NCBI RefSeq assembly: GCF_003173755.1
Contig: NZ_CP029553.1
Span: 1,876,501 to 1,940,500, forward strand
Direction: 5' to 3'
Source of the DNA: Methylobacterium terrae
GTDB lineage: Bacteria; Pseudomonadota; Alphaproteobacteria; Rhizobiales; Beijerinckiaceae
DNA: 64,000 bases
Positions within the stretch are counted from its first letter, which is position 1, and every line of letters begins with the position of its first letter. The notes beneath the pieces are model-generated. The model worked only from the letters and a program-made list of their open reading frames with translations, made no database searches and was not told where the DNA came from. The translations under genes were made by a program, and so were the position numbers. Positions 30,939 to 43,272 of the stretch are shown piece after piece.

Positions 30939-31218
30939 GCGGCCCAACCTTGAACTAGATAGAAAACGTGCGCCTGGGGAAACGGTCACTGTGCGATCGG
31001 CACACACCCCCCCGGGACGGGACATGACGTTTCGAACGGCGGGGGCGGGTTCGCGAGAATCCGCCCCTTGCTGCTCGAAAACCCGTGTCGCACGCCTCCT
31101 GACGCAGCGGCAAGACCCAGCTTCCATCGGGTCCCGCGTCTCGGAGGCTGGCAACCCGCCCCCCGCCGGTGTAACCGCCCCGGGCGGGCGCTTTCCCGGC
31201 CCGCGCCAGGGACCCGCC

Positions 31219-32232
31219 ATGCGCTTCCTCGTGACAGGCACGGCCGGCTTCATCGGCTTCCACCTCGCACACCGGCTGCTCCGGGCCGGCCACGAGGTCG
31301 TGGGGATCGACGGGCTGACCGACTACTACGACGTCGCCCTCAAGCGGGCGCGGCTGGCGCGGCTCGCGGCCCTGCCGGGCTTCTCGTCGCACGAATTCCT
31401 GCTGGAGGAGCCCGGGGCCTTCACGGCCGTGATGGCCGAGGCCCGGCCCGACGTGGTGGTGCACCTCGCCGCCCAGGCCGGGGTGCGCTACAGCCTGGAG
31501 CACCCGGAGGCCTACGTCTCGGGCAACGTGGTGGGGACCTTCCAGGTGCTGGAGGGCTGCCGGGCCCATCCGGTGCGCCACCTCGTCTTCGCCTCGACCT
31601 CCTCGGCCTATGGCGGCAACCGGAGCGTACCGTTCCGCGAGACCGACCGGGCGGTGTGGCCGCTCACCATCTACGCCGCCTCGAAGATCGCCGGCGAGGC
31701 GATGGCGCATTCCTACGCCCATCTCTGGAAGATCCCCACGACGGCGTTCCGGTTCTTCACCGTCTACGGGCCGTGGGGCCGGCCCGACATGGCGCTGTTC
31801 CTGTTCACCCGGAAGATCCTGGCCGGCGAGCCGATCGACGTCTACGACCACGGCCGGGCCGTGCGGGACTTCACCTACATCGACGACCTCGTCGAGAGCA
31901 TCGCCCGGCTGATCGACGCCCCCCCTCCCCCGGCCGGCGCCGAGCCGGTCTCGGCGGCCGACACCCTGAGCCCGGTCGCGCCCTACCGGATGGTCAATAT
32001 CGGCGGCGGGCGGCCGGTGAGCGTCGCGGCGATGCTCGACGCCCTGGAGGCGTCCCTCGGCCGGAAGGCGGTGCGCCACTTGCGCGACCTGCCGCCCGGC
32101 GACGTCGAGCGCACGGAAGCGAGCACCAACCTCCTGCGCGACCTCGTCGGCTACGTGCCGGCGACGCCGATCGAGGCCGGCATCCCGGCCTTCGTCGCCT
32201 GGTACCGGGAGCATTACGGCGTCGAGCCGTGA
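31219..32232 (+). CDS. NAD-dependent epimerase, UDP-glucuronate 4-epimerase type
   Basis: This extended SDR has 337 residues. The start at 31219 places the cofactor motif TGTAGFIG at residues 6-13. Catalytic residues are the Ser in FASTSSAYGGN and the YAASK pair. The segment HLAAQAGVRYSLEHPEAYV is characteristic of UDP-glucuronate or dTDP-sugar 4-epimerases of the CapI/LspL type. It should act in the cytoplasm in polysaccharide precursor supply, but no glycosyltransferase or export gene is near. The function assignment within the family is moderate. Confidence 0.88.
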   Translation: MRFLVTGTAGFIGFHLAHRLLRAGHEVVGIDGLTDYYDVALKRARLARLAALPGFSSHEFLLEEPGAFTAVMAEARPDVVVHLAAQAGVRYSLEHPEAYVSGNVVGTFQVLEGCRAHPVRHLVFASTSSAYGGNRSVPFRETDRAVWPLTIYAASKIAGEAMAHSYAHLWKIPTTAFRFFTVYGPWGRPDMALFLFTRKILAGEPIDVYDHGRAVRDFTYIDDLVESIARLIDAPPPPAGAEPVSAADTLSPVAPYRMVNIGGGRPVSVAAMLDALEASLGRKAVRHLRDLPPGDVERTEASTNLLRDLVGYVPATPIEAGIPAFVAWYREHYGVEP

Positions 32233-32289
32233 CACCGCCTCGTCGCGATCCTCCTTGTCAGGGGGCCCGCGACAGTGCTCAATCCCCCC

Positions 32290-33540
32290 ATGCCCCGCAG
32301 CCTCGATCCCGAGACCGTGCCCGCCCCCGAGGCGGCGCCGCGCCAGACCCGGCGCTACGCCCAGAAGCGCGACGCGATCCTCCACGCCGCCGCCGCCCTG
32401 ATCAACGAGGCCGGGGTGAAGGGCACGACGCTCGCCGACGTCGCCCGCAGCGTCGGGCTGATGACGAACAGCGTGACCTACTATTACCGCCGCAAGGAGG
32501 ACCTGGCGGCGGCCTGCTTCCTGCACACGATCGGGGTGCTCGACGGGCTGGTGGCCCGGGCCGAGGCGGCGCCCGACGGACCGGCGCGGCTCGCCCGCCT
32601 CCTCGACCTCGTGGTCGCCCACCGGGCCGCGACGGCGGCGGGCGAGGAGCCGGACATCGCCGTGCTCAACGACGTGCGGGCGCTGCCCGCGCCCCAGGCC
32701 GAGAGCGTGTTCTCCGCCTACAACGCCCTGTTCCGCCGCCTGCGCGGGTGGTTCGACGACGGCCTCGACCGGGCGGACCGGAACGCCCGCACCCACCTGC
32801 TGCTCTCGGTGATGCACTCGACGCGGCTGTGGATCCACCGCTACGAGCCGCGGGACTACGCGAGGGCCGGCGCCCGGATGGCCGATCTCCTCACCCGCGG
32901 CCTCGCGGGCCCGGGCTCGGAGTGGCGACCGGCCCTCCTACCCGAACAGGCGCCGCCGGAGGAGAGCGAGGTCTCGCCCGAGGCGTTCCTGCGCGCCGCC
33001 ACGATCCTCATCAACCAGCAGGGCTATCGCGGCGCCTCGGTGGAGAAGATCTCGGGGCTCCTCAAGGTCACCAAGGGCTCGTTCTACCACCACAACGACA
33101 ACAAGGACGACCTCGTCGCCAACTGCTTCTCGCGCAGCTTCGCCCAGATCCGGGCGGTGCAGGACGCGGCCGACGCGGGCGGCGGCAGCGGCTGGGACCG
33201 GATCTGCACCGCCTCGGCCACCCTGGTGCGCAGCCAGCTCGGCCCCGGCGGTCCGCTCCTGCGCGTCACCGCCTTCAGCGCGCTGCCGGAGGCCCTGCGC
33301 ACCGAGACGCGCCGCACCATGAACCGCCTGACCGAGCGCTTCGGCTTCTGCCTCGTCGACGGCATGGCCGACGGCTCGGTGCGCCCGCTCGATGCCGGCA
33401 TCGCCGCGCAGCTCGTCTCGAGCATGGTCAACGCCGCCGCCGAGCTGCCGGCCTGGGTGCCGGGGGTGACCCCGGAGACGGCGGCCGACCTCTACGCGCG
33501 GCCGCTCTTCCTCGGGCTGTTCGCGCCGCCGGCGCGGTGA
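32290..33540 (+). CDS. Double-domain TetR/AcrR regulator
   Basis: This protein has 416 residues from ATG 32290 (MPRSLDPETV); a GTG at 32275 would add 5. It contains two complete TetR units. The first helix-turn-helix is at about residues 38-72 (TTLADVARSVGLMTNSVTYYYRRKEDL). The second is at about 240-280 (ASVEKISGLLKVTKGSFYHHNDNKDDL). Each is followed by its own ligand-binding helical region, and the two halves are joined by an acidic-proline linker (LLPEQAPPEESEV). One chain could thus act as a pseudo-dimer or bind two sites. The upstream neighbour is an epimerase; the target is unknown. Confidence 0.85.
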   Translation: MPRSLDPETVPAPEAAPRQTRRYAQKRDAILHAAAALINEAGVKGTTLADVARSVGLMTNSVTYYYRRKEDLAAACFLHTIGVLDGLVARAEAAPDGPARLARLLDLVVAHRAATAAGEEPDIAVLNDVRALPAPQAESVFSAYNALFRRLRGWFDDGLDRADRNARTHLLLSVMHSTRLWIHRYEPRDYARAGARMADLLTRGLAGPGSEWRPALLPEQAPPEESEVSPEAFLRAATILINQQGYRGASVEKISGLLKVTKGSFYHHNDNKDDLVANCFSRSFAQIRAVQDAADAGGGSGWDRICTASATLVRSQLGPGGPLLRVTAFSALPEALRTETRRTMNRLTERFGFCLVDGMADGSVRPLDAGIAAQLVSSMVNAAAELPAWVPGVTPETAADLYARPLFLGLFAPPAR

Positions 33541-33571
33541 GCGACGGCGGCGTCCTCCCGGCCCGGCCGGG

Positions 33572-35275
33572 TCAGGCCGCCCGCACGGTATCGAGGAAGC
33601 GCGCCACCTCCGCCGAGAGGTGCTCGGATTGCCGCGACAGCTCGGAAGCCGAGACGAGTACCTGGGTCGCCGCGGCGCCGGTCTCCTCCGCCGCGCCCGC
33701 CACACCGGCGATGTTGCCGGTCACCTCGCCGGTGCCGGAGGCGGCCTGCGAGACGTTGCGGACGATCTCCTGGGTCGCCGCACCCTGCTCCTCCACCGCC
33801 GCCGCGATCGAGGTCGCCACCCCCGAGATCTCCTCGATCCGCGCGGTGATCGTGCCGATCGCGCCGGCCGCCTGACCCGTCGAGGCCTGGATCGCCGCGA
33901 TCTGGCTCGTGATCTCCTCCGTCGCGCGGGCCGTCTGGCCGGCGAGTTCCTTGACCTCCGCGGCCACCACCGCGAAGCCGCGGCCGGCCGCCCCGGCGCG
34001 CGCCGCCTCGATCGTGGCGTTCAGCGCCAGCAGGTTCGTCTGCGCGGCGATCGAGGAGATCAGCCCGACCACGTCGCCGATGCGGGCGGTCGCCTCGGTC
34101 AGCGCCCGGACCTGATGCGCGGTCTGTCCGGCCTCGGCGACCGCGGCCTGCGCCAGCCGGGCCGAGCCGTCGACCTGGCGGCCGATCTCCTGGACCGAGG
34201 CGCCGAGCTCCTCGGCCGCGGCCGCGACGGTGCCGACGTTGGAGGAAGCCTCCTCGGCGGCCGCCGCGACGGCGGTGGACTGGGCGGCGGTCTGGGTCGC
34301 GGTGGCGGTCATCGCCTGGGCGGTGGCCTGCAGCTCGGTGGCGGAGGCCGAGACCCGGCCGACGATGCCGCCGACGGCGCGCTCGAAGGCGTCCGCCATC
34401 CCGCGCATGCCGGCGCGGCGCTGCTCCTCCGCCGAGGCGCGGGCGAGGACGGTCTCCTCCTCGAGGGCTCGGGCGCGGATCAGGCCGTCCTTGAACACCT
34501 GCACGGCGGCCGCCATCGCGCCGATCTCGTCGCGCCGGCCGGTGCCGGGGATCGCCACCGCGAGGTCGTGTCCGGCGAGCCGGCCCATCGCGGCGGTCAT
34601 GCGGGCGATCGGGCGGGCGATGCCGATGAGGCTGAAGATCACCGCGCCGGTCGCCGCCGCGAGCGCGAGGGCCGTCATGACGGCGGCGGCCAGGATGCCG
34701 CCATCGGCGCTGGCGCTGCTGTGCTCGGCGCTCGCCAGGGCGGACCCGGCATTCATCGCGACGATCGCCTTCAGGGCGCCGGTCGCCTCGGCATTGGTGC
34801 CGGTCATCTCCGGGCCCGTCAGCATGGCGAGCGCCGAGGCCTGGTCGCCGGCCGCCATCGCGCCGGTCACGTTCTTCTGGCCCTCGAGGTAGCGGCTCCA
34901 CTGGGTGACGAAGCGCCCGAACGCCGCCCGCTCCTCCGTGCCGGAGATCAGCGGCTCGTAGCGCGCCTGGAGGTCGACCAGCGCCTTGCGGCTGTCGGTC
35001 AGGGCCTGCTCGTTGCGGTCGTAGGCGGCGTCGTCCGTCGAGGTCACGACGAAGCGGTAGAGGTGGATGCGGTAGCTCTGGGTCTCGGCGTAGATCTGGC
35101 TGATCAGGTTCGAGGCCGGAATCCGGGTTTTGGCAATGTCGACGATGTCGTCCCGCAACGTCAGCAGCCGCATGATCCCGTTGCCGCCCTGCGCCACGCT
35201 GAACAGCATCAACGTCATGATCGTCCCGATCAGGACGTGCTTGATTGACAACTTCATCCTGCGACTGCCCAGCAT
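33572..35275 (-). CDS. Methyl-accepting chemotaxis protein
   Basis: This 567-residue receptor starts at ATG 35275 ([12 protein letters not shown]), with GAGGCGGG about 9 nt upstream. The first membrane helix is at residues 10-30, a helical-bundle periplasmic sensor at about 35-185, and the second helix at about 190-210. A HAMP segment follows ([18 protein letters not shown]), then the signalling domain with the conserved tip [29 protein letters not shown]. There is no CheR/CheB-binding pentapeptide at the C-terminus. No che genes are adjacent, so the ligand is unknown. Confidence 0.93.
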   Translation of the reverse strand: MLGSRRMKLSIKHVLIGTIMTLMLFSVAQGGNGIMRLLTLRDDIVDIAKTRIPASNLISQIYAETQSYRIHLYRFVVTSTDDAAYDRNEQALTDSRKALVDLQARYEPLISGTEERAAFGRFVTQWSRYLEGQKNVTGAMAAGDQASALAMLTGPEMTGTNAEATGALKAIVAMNAGSALASAEHSSASADGGILAAAVMTALALAAATGAVIFSLIGIARPIARMTAAMGRLAGHDLAVAIPGTGRRDEIGAMAAAVQVFKDGLIRARALEEETVLARASAEEQRRAGMRGMADAFERAVGGIVGRVSASATELQATAQAMTATATQTAAQSTAVAAAAEEASSNVGTVAAAAEELGASVQEIGRQVDGSARLAQAAVAEAGQTAHQVRALTEATARIGDVVGLISSIAAQTNLLALNATIEAARAGAAGRGFAVVAAEVKELAGQTARATEEITSQIAAIQASTGQAAGAIGTITARIEEISGVATSIAAAVEEQGAATQEIVRNVSQAASGTGEVTGNIAGVAGAAEETGAAATQVLVSASELSRQSEHLSAEVARFLDTVRAA

Positions 35276-35426
35276 CGACGCACCCGCCTCGCCATTCGAG
35301 GCACTAACTCGTGTTAGGGCGCGTTCGTTATGCCTTGATGAACGAAGGCGTTGCTGGCGCAAGAAGCATCGTAACGTCTGAACAATCATCATGGGGGCGA
35401 TCGATCGGGCAAGCGTCTCTTTCCCC

Positions 35427-37814
<2,388 letters not shown>

Positions 37815-38204
37815 GGAGGGCTCCTTCGTGGGACGGCGGGGTCGCCGGCGAAGAAACTTTATACTTGAAATATCGTGGCGCAAGGGGGCAGGCGCCGGAT
37901 CGCCCGGCTGACCGGGGACGACGCGATCATCGATCGGGAACGCTCGGCCGATTGCTGCAGCGCAGCGATCAAAATGTCTTGTTTCTCAGCATTATGCTCG
38001 CTGCAATGCACAAGGATGCGGCAGGACGGAAAATTCATCGGAGGCGGTTGCCAGGAGATATTTCATGCGTAAAGTATTCCGGGCGGAGCGGTGTCGGGAT
38101 CCGACGAAAGAAGCGCCGCCTTCGCCTCCCGCGCCGACTCGACTTCGGCCGCTTCGCGCCGGACAAGTGCCGACGATGCTCTCGACACGAAGGGGACACA
38201 CGGG
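37815..38204 (+). promoter_or_regulatory. Divergent control region of the aromatic-CoA cluster
   Basis: This 390-bp gap lies between the divergent monooxygenase and transporter genes. It is less GC-rich than its surroundings. An imperfect palindrome ATAcTTgAAaTAT at about 37861-37873 is of the size bound by MarR proteins, and its TTGAAATATC half also occurs immediately upstream of the SDR start at 44772. No gene is recognised; the frames present are short. Binding by the cluster's own MarR protein is inferred. Confidence 0.45.
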
Positions 38205-39389
38205 ATGAAGTCGATCCGGAACGCCAGCCGCCTCGCGACCGCGCTGTTGGGCGCCACGCTGCTGGCCGGGCCCGCCGCCGCGCAAGGGCCCGAGAAGGTC
38301 CGGGTCGGACTGATGTTCACCCTGTCGGGCCCCTCCGCCGTACTCGGCGAGCAGGGCCGCGACGGCTTTCTGCTGGCCCTCGACAGCTTGGGCAAGAAGC
38401 TCGGCGGCCTCGACGTCGAAGTGGTGACGGTCGACGACGAGCTGAAGCCCGACGTCGCCACCAACAAGGCGCGCGAACTGGTGAAGCGCGACCGGGTCGA
38501 CTTCGTGGTCGGGCCGACCTTCTCGAACGTCCTGCGCGCGGTGGTGCGCCCGGTGACCGATGGCGGCGCCTTCCTGATCTCGCCCAATGCCGGCACCTCG
38601 AACTATGCCGGGGCGGAGTGCAACCCGAACCTGTTCGTCTCGTCCTACCAGAACGACCAGGTCCACGAGGTGCTGGGCAAGTACGCGCAGAACAAGGGTT
38701 ACAAGCGCCTCGTCCTGCTGGCCCCGAACTACCAGGCGGGCAAGGACTCGCTCGCCGGCTTCAAGCATTCCTACAAGGGCGAGGTGGTGAACGAGATGTT
38801 CACGCCGCTCGGCCAGCTCGACTTCTCGGCCGAGCTCGCCCAGATCTCGGCGGCCCAGCCCGACGCGGTGTTCGCCTTCATGCCCGGCGGCATGGGCGTC
38901 AACCTGGTGCGCCAGTACCGCCAGGCGGGCCTCAGCACGATCCCGTTCCTTTCCGCCTTCACGGTCGACGAGAGCACCCTGCCGGCCCAGAAGGACGCGG
39001 CGGTCGGCTACTACGGCGGCGCCAACTGGGCGCCGAACCTCGACAACCCGCAATCCAAGGCCTTCGTCGCCGCCTACGAGAAGAAGTACGGCAGCGTGCC
39101 GGGCACCTACGCCATGCAAGCCTACGACGCCGCCCTGATGATCGACGCCGCGGTCAAGCGCGCCAAGGGCGACCTGAAGGACAAGGACGCGATCCGCGCC
39201 GGCCTCAAGGCCGCCGAGTTCCAGTCCCTGCGCGGCAACTTCAAGATCGGCAACAACCACTACCCGATCCAGGATTTCTACCTCGTCAAGGCCGCCAAGC
39301 GGCCCGACGGGAAGTACGAAACCCAGATCGCCGAGAAGATCTTTTCGAATTATCAGGACAACTATGCTGCCGAGTGCAAGATGAAGTGA
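38205..39389 (+). CDS. ABC transporter substrate-binding protein, branched-chain amino acid type
   Basis: This 394-residue periplasmic protein starts at ATG 38205, preceded by AAGGGG. The signal peptide (residues 1-25) ends in LAGPAAAQG. The mature part begins EKVRVGLMFTLSGPSAVLGEQ, the usual start of type I (LivJ-like) binding proteins. It most likely binds the aromatic acid degraded by this cluster, since homologs of this type serve benzoate-like substrates; that is inference from context. It opens a five-gene ABC operon. Confidence 0.93.
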   Translation: MKSIRNASRLATALLGATLLAGPAAAQGPEKVRVGLMFTLSGPSAVLGEQGRDGFLLALDSLGKKLGGLDVEVVTVDDELKPDVATNKARELVKRDRVDFVVGPTFSNVLRAVVRPVTDGGAFLISPNAGTSNYAGAECNPNLFVSSYQNDQVHEVLGKYAQNKGYKRLVLLAPNYQAGKDSLAGFKHSYKGEVVNEMFTPLGQLDFSAELAQISAAQPDAVFAFMPGGMGVNLVRQYRQAGLSTIPFLSAFTVDESTLPAQKDAAVGYYGGANWAPNLDNPQSKAFVAAYEKKYGSVPGTYAMQAYDAALMIDAAVKRAKGDLKDKDAIRAGLKAAEFQSLRGNFKIGNNHYPIQDFYLVKAAKRPDGKYETQIAEKIFSNYQDNYAAECKMK

Positions 39390-39415
39390 TCGACGAATAA
39401 AAGGATGCCGGGCTG

Positions 39416-40339
39416 ATGCTCAACCTGTTCCTGATCCAGGCGCTCAACGGCGTCCAGCTCGGCATCCTGCTGTTCCTGGTGGCGGCGGGGCTGACGCTGA
39501 TCTTCGGGGTGATGGACCTCATCAACCTCGCCCACGGCGCGCTCTACATGATCGGCGCCTACCTCGCGGCGACGTTCACCGCCGCCACCGGCAGCTTCGG
39601 CCTCGGGCTGCTCTTGGCCCTGCCGGCGACGCTCGCCTTCGGCCTCGCCCTCGAATTCCTGGTGGTGCGCCACCTCTACGGGCGCGACCACCTCGACCAG
39701 GTGCTCGCCACCTTCGGGCTGATCCTGATCCTCAACGAGGGCGTGCGGATCGTCTGGGGCGCCGCCCCGATGAGCGTGCCGGTGCCGGACGCCCTGTCGG
39801 GCTCCGTCCGGCTCGTCGGCAGCCTGCATTACCCGCTCTACCGGGTCGCGATCATCGCCGCCGGCCTCGCGACGGCGCTGGGCCTCCACCTCCTCGTCAA
39901 CCACACCCGGCTCGGCATGCGGCTGCGGGCAGGCGCCAGCAACGGGCCGATGGTGGCGGCGCTCGGCATCGACATCCGCCGGCTGTTCCTGGTGGTGTTC
40001 GGGCTCGGCGCGATGCTGGCGGGCTTCGCCGGCGCGATGGTGGCGCCGATCCTGTCGGTCGATCCCGGCATGGGCGATTCGGTGCTGATCCTGACCTTCG
40101 TGGTCATCGTGATCGGCGGCGTCGGCTCGGTGCGGGGCGCCTTCGTGGCGGGCCTCCTCGTCGGCCTCGCCGACCAGCTCGGCCGCACCTTCGGGCCGAT
40201 CCTCTTGCGCAGCGTGATGGATGCGTCGGCCGCCTCGCAGACCGGGCGGACGCTGGCCCCGATGCTGATCTACATCCTGATGGCGGCCGTGCTGTTCTTC
40301 CGGCCCTCCGGCCTGTTCCCGGCGCGGGGGTCCCGATGA
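39416..40339 (+). CDS. ABC transporter permease, LivH type
   Basis: This 307-residue permease has about eight membrane helices. Family marks are NGVQLGILLFLVAAGLTLIFGVMDLINLAHG at the N-terminus and the cytosolic coupling segment LRAGASNGPMVAALGI. The stop overlaps the next start by 4 nt (ATGA), so the two permeases are translated together. It forms the channel with the LivM-type protein. Confidence 0.93.
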   Translation: MLNLFLIQALNGVQLGILLFLVAAGLTLIFGVMDLINLAHGALYMIGAYLAATFTAATGSFGLGLLLALPATLAFGLALEFLVVRHLYGRDHLDQVLATFGLILILNEGVRIVWGAAPMSVPVPDALSGSVRLVGSLHYPLYRVAIIAAGLATALGLHLLVNHTRLGMRLRAGASNGPMVAALGIDIRRLFLVVFGLGAMLAGFAGAMVAPILSVDPGMGDSVLILTFVVIVIGGVGSVRGAFVAGLLVGLADQLGRTFGPILLRSVMDASAASQTGRTLAPMLIYILMAAVLFFRPSGLFPARGSR

Positions 40340-41325
40340 CGACGCTCGTCGCCCGCGCCGCCGCCGAACCGCCCCGGCGCCGGGCCGCACTCCCCGCTAC
40401 GGCCGTTGCCGGCCTGCTTCTCGCCGCGCTCGCCGCCCTGCCGGTCGCCGCGGAGGCCGCGGGCCTGCCCTTCCTGGTCGTCACCGCGACCCGGATGATG
40501 ATCTTCGGCCTCGCCGCCCTCTCCCTCGACCTCGTGCTCGGCTACGGCGCGATGGTGTCGTTCGGCCACGCCGCCTTCATCGGGCTCGGGGCCTACGCGG
40601 TCGGCATCCTCGACGCCCACGGCATCCGCGACCTCGCGGTGCAGGCGCCGGTGGCGGCTCTCGTCTGCGCGCTCTTCGCCCTCGTCACCGGGGCGATCAG
40701 CCTTCGCACCCGCGGCGTCTACTTCATCATGATCACGCTGGCCTTCGGGCAGATGGCGTATTTCTTCATGGTCTCGCTCGCCGCTTACGGCGGCGACGAC
40801 GGTTTGCCGCTGTCGGGCCGCTCGACCCTGTTCGGGATGCGGCTGATTGAGGGCGATCCGGCGCTGTTCTACTGCGTGCTGGCGGTGCTGGCGATCGCGC
40901 TCCTCGGCTTGCGCCGCGTCGTCGCCTCGCGCTTCGGCCGGGTCCTGCGCGGCAGCCGCGACAACGCGGTGCGGATGCAGGCGATCGGCTTCTCGCCCCT
41001 GCCCTACCGGCTCACCGCCTACGTGATCGCCGGCGCCATCGCGGGTCTCGCCGGGGTGCTGCTGGCCAACCAAGCCGAGTTCGCCTCCCCGGCCTACATG
41101 AGCTGGCAGCGCTCGGGCGAATTGATCGTCATGGTGGTGCTCGGCGGCATGGGCACGCTGATCGGGCCGGTCGTCGGGGCCGCCGCGCTCATCGCGCTGG
41201 AAGAGGTGCTGGCGCATTACTCCGACCATTGGCGCCTCGGCCTCGGGCTGATGCTGGTCGCGGTCGTGCTCCTCTCCCGCGGCGGCCTCGCGGGGCTCGC
41301 GGCGAAGCTCGGGAGGCGCGCGTGA
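40336..41325 (+). CDS. ABC transporter permease, LivM type
   Basis: This 329-residue permease has an N-terminal extension before the first helix. Typical segments are LSLDLVLGYGAMVSFGHAAFIGLGAYA and the coupling loop LRGSRDNAVRMQAIGF. It ends in an overlap with the GTG of the ATPase gene (GTGA), so the transporter genes are tightly coupled. Confidence 0.93.
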   Translation: MTTLVARAAAEPPRRRAALPATAVAGLLLAALAALPVAAEAAGLPFLVVTATRMMIFGLAALSLDLVLGYGAMVSFGHAAFIGLGAYAVGILDAHGIRDLAVQAPVAALVCALFALVTGAISLRTRGVYFIMITLAFGQMAYFFMVSLAAYGGDDGLPLSGRSTLFGMRLIEGDPALFYCVLAVLAIALLGLRRVVASRFGRVLRGSRDNAVRMQAIGFSPLPYRLTAYVIAGAIAGLAGVLLANQAEFASPAYMSWQRSGELIVMVVLGGMGTLIGPVVGAAALIALEEVLAHYSDHWRLGLGLMLVAVVLLSRGGLAGLAAKLGRRA

Positions 41326-42088
41326 CCCCGCTCCTCCGGGATCCCCTTCTCTCCGTTCGGTCCTTGCGCAAGTCCTACGGGGCGCTCAAGGTCACCGACG
41401 ACGTCAGCCTCGACGTGGCTTCGGGCGAATTGCACGCGATCATCGGCCCGAACGGCGCCGGCAAGACCACGCTGATCCACCAGCTCTCCGGCAGCCTGGC
41501 GAGCGATTCCGGCACGGTGCACCTCGCCGGCGAGGACGTGACGGCGCTGCCGATGGTGGCGCGGGTGCGACGGGGGCTCGCCCGCTCGTTCCAGATCACC
41601 TCGATCCTCGACGGGTTCTCGGTGCTGGAGAACGTCGCGCTCGCGGTCCAGGCCCGCTCCGGCTCGAGCTTCCGGTTCTTCCGCCCCGCGGCGAGCGAGA
41701 CGGCGCTCAACGCCGAGGCGATGACCGCGCTCTCGCGCGTCGGCCTCGCCGACCGGGCCGGGCGGCGGGCCGGCAGCCTGTCGCACGGCGAGAAGCGCCA
41801 GCTCGAACTGGCGGTGGCGCTCGCAACGGACGCCCGCCTGCTCCTCCTCGACGAGCCGCTGGCCGGCACCGGCCCGGAGGAATCGGCGATCCTGGTCGGG
41901 CTGATGCGCGAGCTGAAGGCCACCCACACGATCGTGCTGATCGAGCACGACATGGACGCGGTGTTCGCGCTCGCCGACCGGATGAGCGTGCTGGTCTACG
42001 GCCGGGTCATCGCCAGCGGTGCGCCCGAGGTGGTCCGCACCGATCCCGCCGTGCGCGCGGCCTATCTCGGCGAGGAGGAGGCGGCCTG

Positions 42089-42089
<1 letters not shown>
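41322..42089 (+). CDS. ABC transporter ATP-binding protein, LivG type
   Basis: This 255-residue ATPase starts at a GTG that overlaps the permease stop. The Walker A is GPNGAGKTT, the signature is SLSHGEKRQLELA (the LSHGE form common in LivG proteins), and the Walker B is LLLLDEPLAG. The conserved switch histidine is in LIEHDMDAVF. It energises import with the LivF-type partner. Confidence 0.93.
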
Positions 42090-42784
<695 letters not shown>

Positions 42785-42808
42785 AACATCTGTCGAAGGA
42801 GTAACCGC

Positions 42809-43267
42809 ATGACCCCCATGACCGCAGGCATCACCCGCGCCGGTGACGGCATCGAGGGCGTCCGCTGGAACATCCTCGGGCAGATCTACGTGCCCAAGCA
42901 GCACACCGAGAGCTCGCTGTCCTGGCACGCCACCTTCCCGCCGGGCACCTTCGTGCCGCCGCACATCCATCCGACGCAGGACGAGTTCCTGTACATCCTG
43001 CAAGGAAAGCTCACCGCCGTGCTCGACGGGCAGGAGAGCGTGGCCGAGCCCGGCGACACGGTCCGGCTGCCGCGGGGCCAGCCGCACGGGCTGTTCAACC
43101 GGACGGACGCGGACGTGAAGTGCGTCTTCTGGGTCTCGCCGGCGCGCCGCCTCTACGACCTGTTCTGGGCCCTGCACAATCTCGGACCGCAGGCGAACCC
43201 GGCCGACGTGGTGGCGATCTCGGCCAAGCACGAGGTCGACTTCCTGCCGCCCCCGGACGCGGAGTGA
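42809..43267 (+). CDS. Single-domain cupin protein
   Basis: This 152-residue protein has a strong ribosome binding site (GAAGGAG). The cupin motif 1 is PPHIHPTQDEFLYILQG and motif 2 is PGDTVRLPRGQPHGLFN, with the metal ligands two His, one Glu and a second-motif His all present. It could be a small dioxygenase or isomerase or a binding protein. Placed between the transporter and a flavoprotein monooxygenase, it may act on a ring-derived intermediate; no assignment is possible. Confidence 0.85.
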   Translation: MTPMTAGITRAGDGIEGVRWNILGQIYVPKQHTESSLSWHATFPPGTFVPPHIHPTQDEFLYILQGKLTAVLDGQESVAEPGDTVRLPRGQPHGLFNRTDADVKCVFWVSPARRLYDLFWALHNLGPQANPADVVAISAKHEVDFLPPPDAE

Positions 43268-43272
43268 GGCCT

